Notes: generated by a model from the letters alone, not told the origin. Shown: positions 51,201-61,255, counted from the first letter of the stretch. The stretch: 64,000 nucleotides of DNA from an uncultured bacterium (GCA_916049765.1 CAJZIX010000001.1:1-64000), one strand, 5' to 3'. Numbers and translations: made by a program.

Positions 51201-51231
51201 GATGATTTTTCAAATGCTCTTGAAAATCATT
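51201..51231 (+). promoter_or_regulatory. Inverted repeat over the sod -35 region, possible operator
   Basis: Arms ATGATTTTTCAA and TTGAAAATCAT (one extra T) around a six-base centre. The right arm contains the -35 box of the sod promoter. Looks like a Fur/PerR-sized operator, but the regulator is not known. Confidence 0.45.
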
Positions 51232-51247
51232 CTTATTATGTTATATA
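51220..51247 (+). promoter_or_regulatory. Promoter for superoxide dismutase
   Basis: TTGAAA, 16-bp spacer, TATATA; ATG about 31 bases downstream. Confidence 0.6.
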
Positions 51248-51277
51248 AAGCTTATTTATATCATAAGTTTATAAACT

Positions 51278-51862
51278 ATGTTTATCTTATCACCTTTGCC
51301 TTTTGAGAAAGATGCACTTTTGCCTGTTATTTCTGAGGAAACTTTAGATTATCATTATGGAAAGCATCATAAAGCCTATGTAGATAAGTTGAATAGTCTT
51401 GTTCAAGGGACAGATTTTGAAGGGAAAACTCTTGAGGAAGTGATCTTGTCTTCTGAAGGAGCGATTTTTAATAATGCAGCTCAGGCTTGGAATCATACTT
51501 TTTATTGGAATTGTTTGAATACTCCAAAGGAAAATAATCTTCCAAAAGGAGAATTACTTGAAAAGATACTTCAGACTTTTGGAACTTTTGAAACTTTTGT
51601 AGAACAATTTTCAAATACAGCTATAAACAATTTTTGATCGGGACGAACTTGGCTTGTAAAAGATCAAGAAGGAAATTTAAAGATTCTGAACACTTCTAAT
51701 GCAGGGAATCCTTTAACAGAAGGGGATACTCCTTTGCTTACGATCGATGTTTGGGAACATGCTTATTACATTCAACATAGAAATGCAAGAGCAGCCTATA
51801 TTCAGAGCATTTTTTCTTTGATTAACTGGGATTTTGTAAAAAGTCAGTTTATAAAAAACTAA
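51278..51862 (+). CDS. sodB: Fe/Mn superoxide dismutase
   Basis: 194 aa. Metal-binding and family motifs: HYGKHHKAYVDKLN, NNAAQAWNHTFYWN, and DVWEHAYYIQHRN. Gly at the TGA 51635 in NNFGSG matches the conserved FGSG. Whether it uses iron or manganese cannot be told; the AWNHTFYW and WEHAYY motifs occur in both. Dismutes superoxide and partners the rubrerythrin in oxygen defence. Confidence 0.95.
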
Positions 51863-51898
51863 GAAAAAATATGAGCTTCTCTTGAAAAGTTATCCATT

Positions 51899-52978
51899 AT
51901 GCTTAGAGTATTCCTGTTTTATCTGAGTTTACTTACAATAATGGATTTTTCTTTTTTTATTCCAGGAATAGAGGTAAATCTTTTTTTGTTTCTTGGGATT
52001 TGAGGAGGAATAATTGTATGTTTTTTCTTTCTGGTTCTTCTTAAGAGAGGAATGAAATATTTTTTATCCAAAATAGCTAAACAGCATACCTTGAGGAGGA
52101 GCTTTTTTGAACTTTTCTCAAAAATTTCTCGATATTCTTGTTTCAGTATTCCTCTTTTTTTTGGTTCTTTGTTCCTGCCTTTTAGTAAGGAAATGCATAT
52201 TTTCTTTGCGATTTTGTTTGCCTTTGCTCTTATGTTGGAACTTGGAAGAGTAATGAAATTCCTTCTTAATGTCGTGATGGAAAAGGGATTTAAGCATCAA
52301 GATGCAAAAACTAAAAAAAATCTGACAGAGATCCTTAATACTATACTTCAGATTCTTGTATGGGTTATTGCAACTCTTGTTTTTTTTGATACCATTGGAA
52401 TTGCCATTACGCCGTTTTTAGCTTCTCTTTGAGTGTGAGGAATCGCAGTAGCTTTTGCTTCTCAGAAATTAATTGAGGATTTTTTTAGTTCTTTTTCTAT
52501 TATGGGTTCTTCTCCTTTTAGGATAGGAGATATTATTACGATCCATGGATTTTGTTGAACGGTAAAAAAAATCTGACTTAGAACTACTACACTTCAGACC
52601 GTTGAATGAAAATCGATTATTATTCCAAATAGACTTGTTGTCGCTGAAGTTATAGAAAATAGCGGAACGATCAAGACAAGAAGGAAAAGATTTTCTTTGA
52701 CGATTACTTATGAAACTTCATTATCTAAACTTCGTTTGATTCCGGAGCTTTTGAAAACAATTATTTCCAAGCATAAGGAGTTAGATTTTGAGTGGGCTAT
52801 TTTGAAAGATTTGCAAGCTTCTAACCTCGAGATTCTTGTGAGTTATCTTGTTAAAAGCGATGATTGGCTTATTGCAGTACAGCTTCATGATAAAATCTTG
52901 CTTGAAATTCTTGAAGTTTTTGCCAAAGAAGGTATTGAATTTGCCTACCCAACTCAGACGTTATATCTTAAGAAGTAG
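51899..52978 (+). CDS. Small-conductance mechanosensitive channel MscS family
   Basis: 359 aa. Hydrophobic N-terminal helices, the pore-lining TM3-like stretch GIAVAFASQKLIEDFFSSF with an unusual GVG from TGA codons just before it, then PFRIGDIITI, a conserved beta-domain sequence, and LRTTTLQTVEGKSIIIPN. Seven or so TGA codons read as Gly. Releases solutes upon hypo-osmotic shock. Start ATG at 51899 adds the first helix; no Shine-Dalgarno. Confidence 0.9.
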
Positions 52979-52984
52979 TTTTTT

Positions 52985-53020
52985 TATAAAAAAAAGCTCC
53001 AATCTAAGTTGGGGCTTTAT
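52985..53020 (+). terminator. Terminator after mscS
   Basis: Arms AAAGCTCCAA / TTGGGGCTTT, loop of six. Confidence 0.75.
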
Positions 53021-53061
53021 ACAGAACTGAAGAGTTCACTCAGTTCAGACAGAGATTTATT

Positions 53062-53135
53062 AGGCGCCCATGGGATTCGAACCCATGAACCGAGGTTTTG
53101 CAGACCTGTACAATAGACCACTCTGTCAGGGCGCC
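53062..53135 (-). tRNA. tRNA-Cys (anticodon GCA)
   Basis: 74 nt. Acceptor GGCGCCC/GGGCGCC with discriminator U (T) as in bacterial tRNA-Cys, anticodon loop CTGCAAA, T-arm CATGGG-TTCGAAT-CCCATG. No encoded CCA. Confidence 0.85.
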
Positions 53136-53144
53136 ACGCCATTA

Positions 53145-53172
53145 TATGTAGTGATATCGTTGATATTTTCAA
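53145..53172 (-). promoter_or_regulatory. Promoter for tRNA-Cys
   Basis: Minus strand TTGAAA, 16-bp spacer, TACATA, close to the mature 5' end so the leader is very short. Confidence 0.4.
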
Positions 53173-53190
53173 GTCTTTTTCAAAAAAACT

Positions 53191-53218
53191 TTGCAATCAA
53201 GATAAGAATTGCTATAGT
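53191..53218 (+). promoter_or_regulatory. Promoter for argS
   Basis: TTGCAA, 16-bp spacer, TATAGT, 28 bases before the ATG. Confidence 0.65.
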
Positions 53219-53246
53219 TAATTCTGTTTTAGTTTTCAAAGAAAAA

Positions 53247-54965
53247 ATGCTTCTTACCTATAAATCAGCTTTTGCTTCTCTTTTAGCTTCCTATTTCCAA
53301 CTTGCAAAGGAGGATCTCTTACCTCTTATTCAGATGGCACCCGATAACATAAAAGGAGACTTAGCTTTCCCTTGCTTTCAATTTGCAAAGTCGCTGGGAA
53401 AAGCTCCAAATGTAATTGCGAATGAAGTGTTTGCTTTTCTTCAGAAGAAAAATCAGACTTCTTCTCTTTTTTCTGAATTTTATGCGGTAGGACCTTATGT
53501 AAATGTTAGTTTCAATACTCAGGTTCTCGCCCCAGAAGTTCTTCAACAGATCAAGAAAGAAAAAACTGACTTCGGAGCTGGAGAAAAGACTGGGAAAACG
53601 ATGCTTCTTGAAGGTTGGGCTCCAAATACGCATAAATCCATTCATATTGGACATGTGAGAAATTTTCTCCTGAGTGAAAGTATTGCAAGAATCCTCAAAT
53701 TTGCTGGAAATAAGGTCATTAAAACTTGCTATCCAGGTGATATTGGAGCGCATGTAGCAAAATGGATTTGGTATTACAAAAACTTTAATCAGCAGCCTTT
53801 TCCAGGGCAGAATTTCACGAAATGGGTCGGTCAGATCTATACTTTGGCAACGAGAAAAGTAGATGAGAATCCTGATCTTTATAAACCTCAGATTGAAGCT
53901 CTCCAAAAGGCGCTTGAGGATTGAGATTCAGAATTAGTTGCGCTTTGGAAGGAAACAAGAGCGCTTTGTTTACAAGATATGAAGCATATTTTCGCTGAGC
54001 TTGGAAGTGCAGAGATGGACAAACGATACTACGAAAGTGATGTTGAGCAGCCAGGAATCCGTATTGTTGAAGAGCTTTTGGCGAAAGGTATCGCGACCAA
54101 ATCGCAGGGAGCAACCGTGATGGATTTGGAGGAGTTTGGACTTGGGGTCTTCCTTCTTCTGAAATCAACGGGAGCATCACTCTATTCTACCAAAGATATT
54201 GCACTTGCCTACCAGAAAAAAGCTGACTTCCCTGATTATGATCAGTCACTGTATGTCGTTGGATTAGAGCAAGAACATCATTTTCAACAGCTCTTCAAAA
54301 CTTTGGAACTCATTGGATTTGATTATGATAAATTAAAGCATATTTCCTATGGTTTGGTGGATTTGGCAGATGGAAAGATGTCGTCTCGTGCTGGAAATGT
54401 AGTTTTGTATGAGGATTTCCGTGACGAACTGCTTGCAAAAGCGGAAGAGCTAGTCGCCGATCGTGATTTACCAGCAGAAAAAAAAGCTGAAATCGCTCAC
54501 GATGTGGCTTTTGCTGCAATGAAATTTGGAATGCTCCTTCAGGACTCGGAAAAAGGGATTATTTTTGATAAGCAAACAGCACTGTCTTTTGAATGAGAGA
54601 CCGGTCCTTACCTGCAGTATATGTCTGCGAGAATTTCTTCCATTTTCAAAAAAGTGGATCGTTCCCAGCTTTCAGAGCCAGATTTTAGTCTTTTGACTTT
54701 AGAAAGTGAAAAAAATCTGATCCTTCAGCTCGCGAGTTTCCCAGACCTCGTACAGAAATCAGCCAGTGAATATAAACCTAATGGTATTGCCAGATTCGCA
54801 TTGAGCCTCGCAAAGCAGTTTTCAAGCTACTATCACGAAGCGAAAATACGAGATGAAAGCAATATTGCTTTGAGTACCTCTCGTTTAGCGTTGATTGAGG
54901 CAGTTCAGTGCGTGATGAAAAATGCCCTTGAGCTCCTTGGAATTGCAACGCCTGAAAGTATGTAG
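53247..54965 (+). CDS. argS: Arginyl-tRNA synthetase
   Basis: Charges tRNA-Arg. 572 aa. N-terminal additional domain, class I HIGH in SIHIGHVRN, KMSSR, and a C-terminal anticodon domain. Only two TGA codons (53922, 54594), both Gly, one in the conserved GPYLQYMSAR segment (ETGPYLQY). Two copies of the recurring 11-mer family fall in linkers encoding KNQTS and KTDF. Start chosen from the promoter and the family N-terminus. Confidence 0.97.
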
Positions 54966-54973
54966 AAATAAAC

Positions 54974-55002
54974 TTGACTTTTGTAGTATATATGATTATG
55001 CT
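54974..55002 (+). promoter_or_regulatory. Probable promoter for a small membrane protein
   Basis: TTGACT, 17-bp spacer, TATGCT, about 36 bases before the ATG. Confidence 0.4.
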
Positions 55003-55038
55003 CATAATGAAAATATAAACTATTAAAAAATAAAAATT

Positions 55039-55344
55039 ATGGAATCTGTTACTTTATTATTGTTGCTAGGTTTATCAGCCTTTGTTTTTGGGCTGATATG
55101 TTCGTTTTCTTTTTTATTCTTTTTAAAAGATAAGACGAACTCTTCTCATCTTAAGGATGTATATCTTTTGCTTAAGCCTTTGATTACATTTCTTTTGTTG
55201 ATAGGAACAGTTTATGAGTTTATAGCGTCAATTTATGTGATGCAATGCTCATACGAGGTTGAAATAACCTTTGAAGAGCCGAAGAATTTTTTTGTCCTAG
55301 GATTGTTCGTTGGCTCGTTATTGGTTAAAAAACCTAAGAGATAG
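55039..55344 (+). CDS. Small multi-pass membrane protein, unknown
   Basis: 101 aa, three hydrophobic stretches (LLLLLGLSAFVFGLICSFSFLF, LKPLITFLLLIGTVYEF, NFFVLGLFVGSLLV), no TGA. Own promoter and terminator. Unknown family. Confidence 0.6.
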   Translation: MESVTLLLLLGLSAFVFGLICSFSFLFFLKDKTNSSHLKDVYLLLKPLITFLLLIGTVYEFIASIYVMQCSYEVEITFEEPKNFFVLGLFVGSLLVKKPKR

Positions 55345-55350
55345 TGTTAA

Positions 55351-55379
55351 AAAAGAGGGAAATTTCCCTCTTTTTTTTG
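55351..55379 (+). terminator. Terminator after the small membrane protein
   Basis: Arms AAAGAGGGAAA / TTTCCCTCTTT (GAGGGAAATTTCCCTC) followed by eight T. Confidence 0.85.
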
Positions 55380-55407
55380 TTGTTTCTTGTTTGAAAAAAA
55401 TTATAGT
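55380..55407 (+). promoter_or_regulatory. Possible promoter for lspA
   Basis: TTGTTT, 16-bp spacer, TATAGT, about 27 bases before the ATG. Confidence 0.45.
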
Positions 55408-55433
55408 AAGTGAGTTTTATTGTAAAGAATATC

Positions 55434-55859
55434 ATGAAGAAAAATGTTTTTATTTTACTTTTAATGCTTGTGCTCTTTGCTTGAGATCAGTTTTCAAAGT
55501 GGTTTTTTTATGATCTTAAACGAGGACAGGAACTTCCTTTCCTTTATCCTACCTTAAATACTGGGATTTCCCGAGGAGTGCAAGTCTATCTTCCGATGGT
55601 GATTTTGATTTCTCTTCTTGGAATCTGACTTTTTGTTTTTCTTTGGAGGAAAAAGCATCTAAATGATCGAGTTTTCGTCCTTTTTCTCGCAGGGACGCTT
55701 GGAAATCTTGTTGATAGAATTTTTTTGGATGGAGTGAGGGATTTTATCAGTATTGGGACTTTCCCAGTTTTTAACCTTGCGGATTGCTTTTTATCTCTTG
55801 CAGTGATGATTTTAATCCGAAATGAGATTTTCCCTTGCATTTACAAGAAAAAACACTAA
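55434..55859 (+). CDS. lspA: Lipoprotein signal peptidase LspA
   Basis: Cleaves prolipoprotein signal peptides in the membrane. 141 aa, four helices. First helix then GDQ (Gly from TGA) with catalytic-side Asp context; LNTGISRG; GNLVDRIFLDGVRDFI; NLADCFLSLAV, the usual Asp dyad being in GNLVDR and FNLAD. Two TGA codons read as Gly. The gene is fragmented in a standard-code scan and easily overlooked. Explains processing of the lipoprotein at 28.5 kb. Confidence 0.92.
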
Positions 55860-55906
55860 TCTCTCAAGTAAGTGTAATACTTTTTTTATTATTTACTACA
55901 CACAGT

Positions 55907-56218
55907 ATGCAGTATCAAGGATTTGTGAAATTTATCGGACCAAGAGAAACGATTGGTGAAGGTGTTGAAAAACAGACCATCGTTTTGGAAGAGAACACTG
56001 ACAGAGAGTTCAAAGGGTCTATCGCAGTTGATTTTTTCAGAGACAAAATTAATCTTTTGTCCGATGTAAATACTGGTGATTTGATCACTGTTCATTTGAA
56101 TGCAAGAGCAAATGAATCTAGAAATCAACCAGGAAGATGGTTTAATAGTATTACTTGCCGAAGAGTTGAAAAATCATCTACAACTCCTACTAATTCATCT
56201 GATGATCTTCCTTTCTAA
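55907..56218 (+). CDS. OB-fold-like DUF3127 protein, possibly ssDNA-binding
   Basis: 103 aa. Fits DUF3127: short strands ending in DFFRDKINLLSDVNTGDLITVHL and a GRWFNSITCRRV segment. The acidic tail ends in DDLPF, like the SSB C-terminal tip that recruits partners. No TGA. The start at 55907 leaves out the in-frame upstream ORF part that overlaps the lspA end. Confidence 0.7.
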   Translation: MQYQGFVKFIGPRETIGEGVEKQTIVLEENTDREFKGSIAVDFFRDKINLLSDVNTGDLITVHLNARANESRNQPGRWFNSITCRRVEKSSTTPTNSSDDLPF

Positions 56219-56237
56219 GTTGAATGATTATACAAAA

Positions 56238-56273
56238 AGAAATCTGATTTTTGTAATGAAGTCAGATTTTTTT
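56238..56273. terminator. Convergent terminator from an inverted pair of the 11-mer
   Basis: Two exact AARTCWGAYTT copies (56240-56250, 56259-56269) face each other and form an 8-bp stem AAATCTGA/TCAGATTT with T-run. Serves the DUF3127 gene and uppS. Confidence 0.85.
56240..56269. repeat. Dispersed palindromic 11-mer AARTCWGAYTT (type example)
   Basis: Exact copies seen by eye, first base: 4537, 5580, 10060, 13817, 17186, 18175, 19958, 22699, 23306, 25651, 27090, 28406, 34505, 36202, 36547, 37823, 42672, 44620, 45490, 52569, 53450, 56240, 56259, 57396, 60190, 60955, 62213. More one-mismatch copies exist, e.g. near 21394, 26427, 43246 and 55626. Found on both strands, in genes and between them. 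Confidence 0.8.
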
Positions 56274-56291
56274 AATTTTTTGTAGGTAAGG

Positions 56292-56987
56292 TTATTTTCA
56301 GAAGTTTTGAGTTTCCAAGCTTTGATCATATCGTTTAAGGGCTTTTTTTAATTCATCAACGGTAAATTCTGGACAATAAAGATCTGTAAAATACAGCTGA
56401 GCATAGGTAATTCGCCATAGCATAAATCCAGAAAGCCTTTTTGCAAGCTTCTGTTTTGTTCTAATAACTAAATCAACAGTTGGCAAGCCTCAAAAATCCA
56501 TAGTGGATTCTAAGCTTTCTTTGGTAATTTCTTGATGTTGCTTTTGAAGTTTTTGAGCTGCTCTGATGATTTCATCTTGTCCTCCGTAATTGATCGCAAG
56601 GACTAAGGTTTTAAGAGAAGAAGGAAATCTGAATTTTTTTTCTTTTTCTTCAAGGAAGCTTATTAATTCAGACGGAAGCTGACTTTTATCTCCTGCTATG
56701 CGAAAATTTACTTGGTAGAGCTCCATTGTTTCATAGAGTGTTTCTGTTACTTGTTTGTAAAGTTCAAAAAGGTAGGAAAGCTCGGCATTACTTCTATTTT
56801 TTAAGTTTTCTGTACTTAATCCCCAGAGAGTAAAGACTTCAATAGGAGTCTTCTTGAAAATATATTCTGCAATTTCTATTGCCCTCTGAAACCCCTCAAA
56901 ATGTCATTCAATTCAGTCTTTTCCTTTTTCTTTTGCCCAAGTCCTGTTTCCATCTGGAATAAGGGCGATATGCTTTGGGTATTGCAT
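56292..56987 (-). CDS. uppS: Undecaprenyl diphosphate synthase
   Basis: Builds the C55 carrier lipid of wall synthesis. 231 aa. N-terminal HIALIPDGNRTWA with catalytic Asp, then two TGA Gly near GHFEGFQRAIEIAEY, FTLWGLSTENLKNR, LAINYGGQDEIIRAA, and VDLVIRTKQ/RLSGFMLW. TGA at 56298 is followed by Lys and TAA. Confidence 0.93.
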
Positions 56988-57068
56988 AATTTTTTGGTAG
57001 AATAAAATGATCTTTTGTGGAGGGTAAGGAATTTATTTTCTCTTTCAAGTTTAGTTTTTTTCTTTTAC

Positions 57069-57096
57069 TTGACTTTTTAATATAATTTAGTATTGT
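57069..57096 (+). promoter_or_regulatory. Promoter for the next membrane protein
   Basis: TTGACT, 16-bp spacer, TATTGT. The ATG at 57129 follows by 33 bases; the ORF start at 57093 lies inside the -10 box. Confidence 0.6.
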
Positions 57097-57128
57097 TTAT
57101 GTATTTTTACTTGATAGTATTTATAAAA

Positions 57129-57773
57129 ATGACATCGATTACTTGGTTTTGGACAATTGTGATTATTCTTCTTTTCTTAATTGTTCGAGTATGGAGGAGA
57201 TATATTGGGAGAATTATTTTGATTTTTCTTTTTTTGTTTGTTCTCTTTTTTATTTTCAAATGGATTAATCCAGCCGGAGCTGAGCTAGTTTCTCAGGAAA
57301 TTCTTAATTTTCCTTCTAAGATTACTTCTTTTTTTGGGAAAACGGTTTCTAATGAGGTTGTAATTTCTTCAGGTGAGAACTTGAGCGAAGAAGAAAAGTC
57401 AGATTTAAATGCTATTGATTGAACTGGAGATTTATTTTTATCAACTGAATCATCTTTAAGGGCTCCTAAAAAATTACAAATTCTTAATTCAAAGAATATT
57501 TCTACACCACGCACAGGAACTTTTATTTTGGGAACAGGACTTATTGTAGGAACAGGTGAGAAAAATAAAGATCAAAAACTAGAAACCGAATCTTTGATTA
57601 ATGAAAATGATCAAGAAGATGAAGATAATGAAGTTATTTATGTAAAATCTAATCCTAAAATTTCTAATAACAAACATTGATCTCTTGAGAAAAAAACTTC
57701 TTGAGATACATCAAAATCTAAAGGTTTAAATGAAAAAGATTTGAAAGAGGCACAGGAGATTTTCGGAAATTAG
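57129..57773 (+). CDS. Unknown two-helix membrane protein with a long polar tail
   Basis: 214 aa. Two near-contiguous hydrophobic stretches (TWFWTIVIILLFLIVRVW, IILIFLFLFVLFFIF), then a hydrophilic Ser/Glu/Lys-rich domain of ~150 residues (VVISSGENLSEEEKSDL, GTGLIVGTGEKNKDQ). Three TGA codons. No family recognised. Confidence 0.6.
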
Positions 57774-57794
57774 ACTTCTTTTTTGAAAACTACT

Positions 57795-57824
57795 AAAAGA
57801 TCCCATAGGAAGGGATCTTTTTTA
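57795..57824. terminator. Convergent terminator
   Basis: Arms AAAGATCCC / GGGATCTTT, loop of six, T-run; between the membrane protein and dinD. Confidence 0.8.
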
Positions 57825-57850
57825 TTAGGGGAAAATTTAAAATTCTTCTT

Positions 57851-58858
57851 TTATTTTGTCAAAATAATTTCTTTGATGAGTCTAGATCCTTCACTGGAAA
57901 CTTTAAATTTTTTTTCTCAGATGAAGATTGTTTTTTCTCATGGATAGCCTTTAATGATTCGTGCTAATTTGCCTAATATCTCAATATTATCGGGAAGTTT
58001 GTAACGAGGGAGTTCTGATTCTTCAAGTTTTTCTGCTAATTTCTGATCGAAACTGGGACTTTGTGCATTTTCATGATATTCTAGTTCTTCTAGCCTTTTC
58101 CTTGCATATTTAATATCTTCTACTGCTGGAATTTCTTCAGGCATGGTTCCTCAGAGTTCTTGAATAGTTTGTCTGATTTTTTGTCCTACTTCGAAATGAG
58201 CTTTACTTGCTTTTTCTTGTCCTTTAATAGCTTCTCTTTTGATCTTGGCTTCAGCTTGAGTAGCACGAAAGAGGTTGGCAGCGAGTTCTTCACTACTCAT
58301 ATGATCCAGAATATTATCGTCAGTATTCAGTTTTTTCTTTTCAATGATCTCTTTCTTTTTGAGTCCATAAAGCCCTTGATAGCCAGAATCATAAAATGTA
58401 GCATAGTCATGGACTCCAGCTCCTCTTGCAGTGCTAAAAAGCTTCTTATTATGCTCAGTAACTTCATCTCTTAACTGAATTCTTTTCTGGTCCTCTAGAT
58501 ATTGAGCAGACAGTTCTTGTTTCCTCGTTTGCAAAGCAAAATAACTTTGTCCAAGAGCGACAATTTCCTTGTTCGGATCTGCATTTTGAATGATTAGATA
58601 GCAGGCATAACGGCTGAGTTTTCGGCTTTTTAGACCTCTTGTAGCTCCGGAGCCGATTTTCACCATTTCGGTAAATTCACTGAAATGGTTGGTTGTTGTT
58701 TGTCCACTCTTTTTGCATGCGGTTTCAGCTTTTTTTACCACTTTAGAAAAATTTGAAAAGTCAGAATATTCAAGGACTTTAGAGAGTTCTCTTGCATATC
58801 GATATTCTTTTCCGTATTCATTTACCCTTTTGATTTGCTCAAAAATCTGATCATCCAT
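57851..58858 (-). CDS. dinD: DinD-like DNA damage-inducible protein
   Basis: 335 aa. Family signature runs from DQIFEQIKRVNEYGKEYRYARELSKVLEY through ACKKSG and LSRYACYLIIQNADP to QSYFALQTRKQE. The C-terminal tail holds TGA Gly codons. DinD binds RecA and blocks its DNA interactions in E. coli, where LexA controls it; no LexA box is visible here. Start uncertain: ATG 58858 gives the family-like MDDQIFEQIK, while a TTG at 58900 would overlap the previous pilin gene by a few bases. Confidence 0.85.
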
Positions 58859-58889
58859 AGCTGTATTATCTAAGGAGTAAAAAGCTTTT

Positions 58890-59711
58890 TTATTCAACAA
58901 AATTGGTCATAATTGCACAAAGATTTACAATCCCTTGGTAAGGAGACGAATAGATAACGGTTGAACAGAAGCGGAATTCTTTTGCATCAGAAGATATGCA
59001 TTTTTTTTCTTTATATCCCTTACATCCTAATAATTCTGTAGGGTTGTTGTCATAATAATCTTTGTTATAAAGTCAGTCTCAAGTAATAAATCTTCGATAT
59101 CTTCCCAAGGATACTTCTTCTTTTTGTTTTTCACTATCAGAGAGTTTGTTAAAATTTTGATGATCTACTCGCTCACCATTTATCGAATGTAAGAGATAAT
59201 TTCTTGGATTTGTCTTATCGCTAGGATCCTCAGGATAGGATAGTAAGTCTGTCAGATATTGTATTCTGTTTTTCAGAGCTTCTGGTTTTTTTACTCGATT
59301 TGCAATTTGTTCTATTCCATTTGACCGTATGGAATTTGATACACCTGGGCCTTCACATTGTTCTAACATATAATAATTACTGTTTCATTCCGAAGTACGA
59401 AAGAGGGCATATCTCCCTTGTCATAACCATAAATCATTTTCACAACCATCTCCTCATTCATCTATCATTGGATTTGCTTTAAGCCAGCATTCATCTCTAT
59501 TAGCAGATCGTCTCCTCCAGTTGGTATCTCTTATATTATAGACAGCTTCAATTCCTTCTTTAGCGAGATTAAGAGCAATTGTCCTTTGTCTCATTTCTGA
59601 AATATATTGTGTGGTTTTACTTATCCCTTGGATAATAGTAATCAATGCTGTAGCGATAATTACTAAGATAAGAATAATTTCTACCATTGTAAATCAGTTT
59701 TTCTTTTTCAT
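58890..59711 (-). CDS. Type IV prepilin-like protein, UGA-coded cleavage Gly
   Basis: 273 aa. The leader MKKKNG ends in Gly encoded by TGA, followed by FTMVEIILILVIIATALI with Glu at +5. Thus the prepilin peptidase site Gly-Phe depends on recoding. Then LNLAKEGIEAVYNIRDTNW, a large globular domain with several Cys (CWLKAN, YMLEQCEGPG, LLGCKGYKEKKC) and eight or so TGA Gly codons. Lone pilin-like gene, adjacent to dinD on the same strand. Confidence 0.8.
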
Positions 59712-59732
59712 TTCCCTTTGCTGAAAATAAAA

Positions 59733-59760
59733 TTGACATTTTCTTTCTAAATCGTAATAT
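59733..59760 (+). promoter_or_regulatory. Promoter for the multi-pass membrane protein
   Basis: TTGACA, 16-bp spacer, TAATAT, about 46 bases before the ATG. Confidence 0.6.
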
Positions 59761-59766
59761 GCCTTA

Positions 59767-59794
59767 TATGTAGTTATCTTTCTTAGATATGCAA
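59767..59794 (-). promoter_or_regulatory. Possible promoter for the lone pilin
   Basis: Minus strand TTGCAT, 16-bp spacer, TACATA, divergent from and upstream of the 59733 promoter. Confidence 0.45.
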
Positions 59795-59806
59795 TAGTTT
59801 TTTATT

Positions 59807-60394
59807 ATGATATATTGGAGAATGTCGGTGGAGGTAAGTTTATTTTTATCGGTTGTACTTATTCTTGTTGTGCTTTCTCTTTTGAAAGTAGAAAAACTGG
59901 TAAGGATGACTTTTGGAAATTATGTACTTTTAGCTTTCTCTTTGGCTTTTGGTTCTGCTCTTTCTCAGCGAGTCTCTCATCTGCAGTTGAGTCCAGAGAC
60001 GCTTTTCTTGGGTATGCAATATGCAAAGATTGCTGAATTTCTACTCAATGCACAACCTACGCTGATGCTTGTTTTCTTTTGATTATGACTTCGATTTTTT
60101 ACTCAAAATTCTCATTTGACGATTAAAATTTCTTCAGAACTTTTTGAAAAAAAACTGCAAACCTTGCTTTGGTGCCTTCTTGCTCTAGGAAGTCTGATTT
60201 CTTCTCTATATTTTTCTCTTGCTTATTTTAAAGGAGCAGTTTATGAGCGACTTTTTACTCAGAAATTTCTTGCCCCCTATGTAACTTGGATTCCGAGTCT
60301 GTGATTAGTAATTGCGCTAGTAAGTTTAATTGGAGCTTCTCAAATCAATATTCGCTTTTCATTCAAAAAAGACGTATGAGTTTCTGGACTGTAA
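59807..60394 (+). CDS. Multi-pass membrane protein, unknown
   Basis: 195 aa, about five hydrophobic stretches (LFLSVVLILVVLSLL, YVLLAFSLAFGSAL, LLWCLLALGSLISSLYFSLAYF, LVIALVSLIGAS). Four TGA codons read as Gly, the last near the C-terminus (DVGVSGL). ATG at 59807 or 59822 possible. No family recognised. comF follows after 33 bases. Confidence 0.6.
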
Positions 60395-60427
60395 TTTGAA
60401 GACTTTTTAGTTTCTTACCAATATATA

Positions 60428-61135
60428 ATGAGCAAATGGCTAGAAATTCTTTTCCCTCGCACTTGTTGTTGATGTGGAAAAGTTTGATCTTACCTTTGCT
60501 TTGAGTGTAAAAAACAACTTTTCCCACATCCAGAATTGTGTCCTATTTGTCATTGTCCTAGTCCTTGATTTAAGACCTGTGCAAACTGCACTTTAGAAGA
60601 GAGAACTTTTTTAGATGGCTTGCTTATTGGATTTGCCTACAAGACTTTTCTCAAAAAATTGATTCTTAAATTAAAATTTTATCACAAAAAGGATATTGCT
60701 TTATTTTTGGCTGAAAGAGGAGCATTACTCATCCAACTCAATCCTTATTTATCCTCCTCATTAGAAAAACAACAGCTTTTTCTCTCTTTTGTTCCCTCTC
60801 ATCGGTATCGTAGATATTTTCAAAAAGGCTATAATCAATCTGAGCTTCTTGCTAAATCTTTATCAGAACTTCTTCAGTTACCCTTTCTTTCTTGTTTTAA
60901 AAAAAATAAAGCCACAACATCACAAGTTAAACTTAATAGAGCAGAAAGACTAAAAAATCTGACTTTAGCTTTTAAGTTTGTAGAAAAAGAAAAACTTCCT
61001 CATGGAGCTACCTTATTAATTGTGGATGATGTTACGACAACAGGTGCAACACTCAATGAACTTGCAAAAACTGTAAAAATAAAAAGACCTGATTTGCAGG
61101 TTTGGGGACTTGTTTTAGCAAGACATTTGAATTAA
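60428..61135 (+). CDS. comF: ComF family phosphoribosyltransferase-like competence protein
   Basis: 235 aa. N-terminal zinc-binding pair of CxxC motifs (CCGCG with Gly from TGA, CFEC, CPIC, CANC), then PRTase-like fold: PSHRYRRYFQKGYNQSELLAKSL, RLKNLTLAF and LLIVDDVTTTGATL. ComF works beside the competence helicase ComFA in uptake of ssDNA. A copy of the recurring 11-mer (60955-60965) sits inside the gene. With the pilins it is the visible part of a DNA-uptake machine. Confidence 0.9.
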
Positions 61136-61218
61136 AAAAGAGTAGATTTTTCAAAAAAAACAATTCTGACTCAATAAAAGTACCAAAAAAAATATTTAAA
61201 AAATCCACGGAAAATACA

Positions 61219-61246
61219 TTGACTTTAAAAAATTATTAGATATACT
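61219..61246 (+). promoter_or_regulatory. Promoter for a small membrane protein
   Basis: TTGACT, 16-bp spacer, TATACT. Confidence 0.7.
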
Positions 61247-61255
61247 CTAAGTCAT

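Noticed and set aside
53070..53246. Upstream extension of ArgS
   Set aside because: It runs through the tRNA-Cys gene; the promoter lies after it and the family N-terminus starts at 53247.
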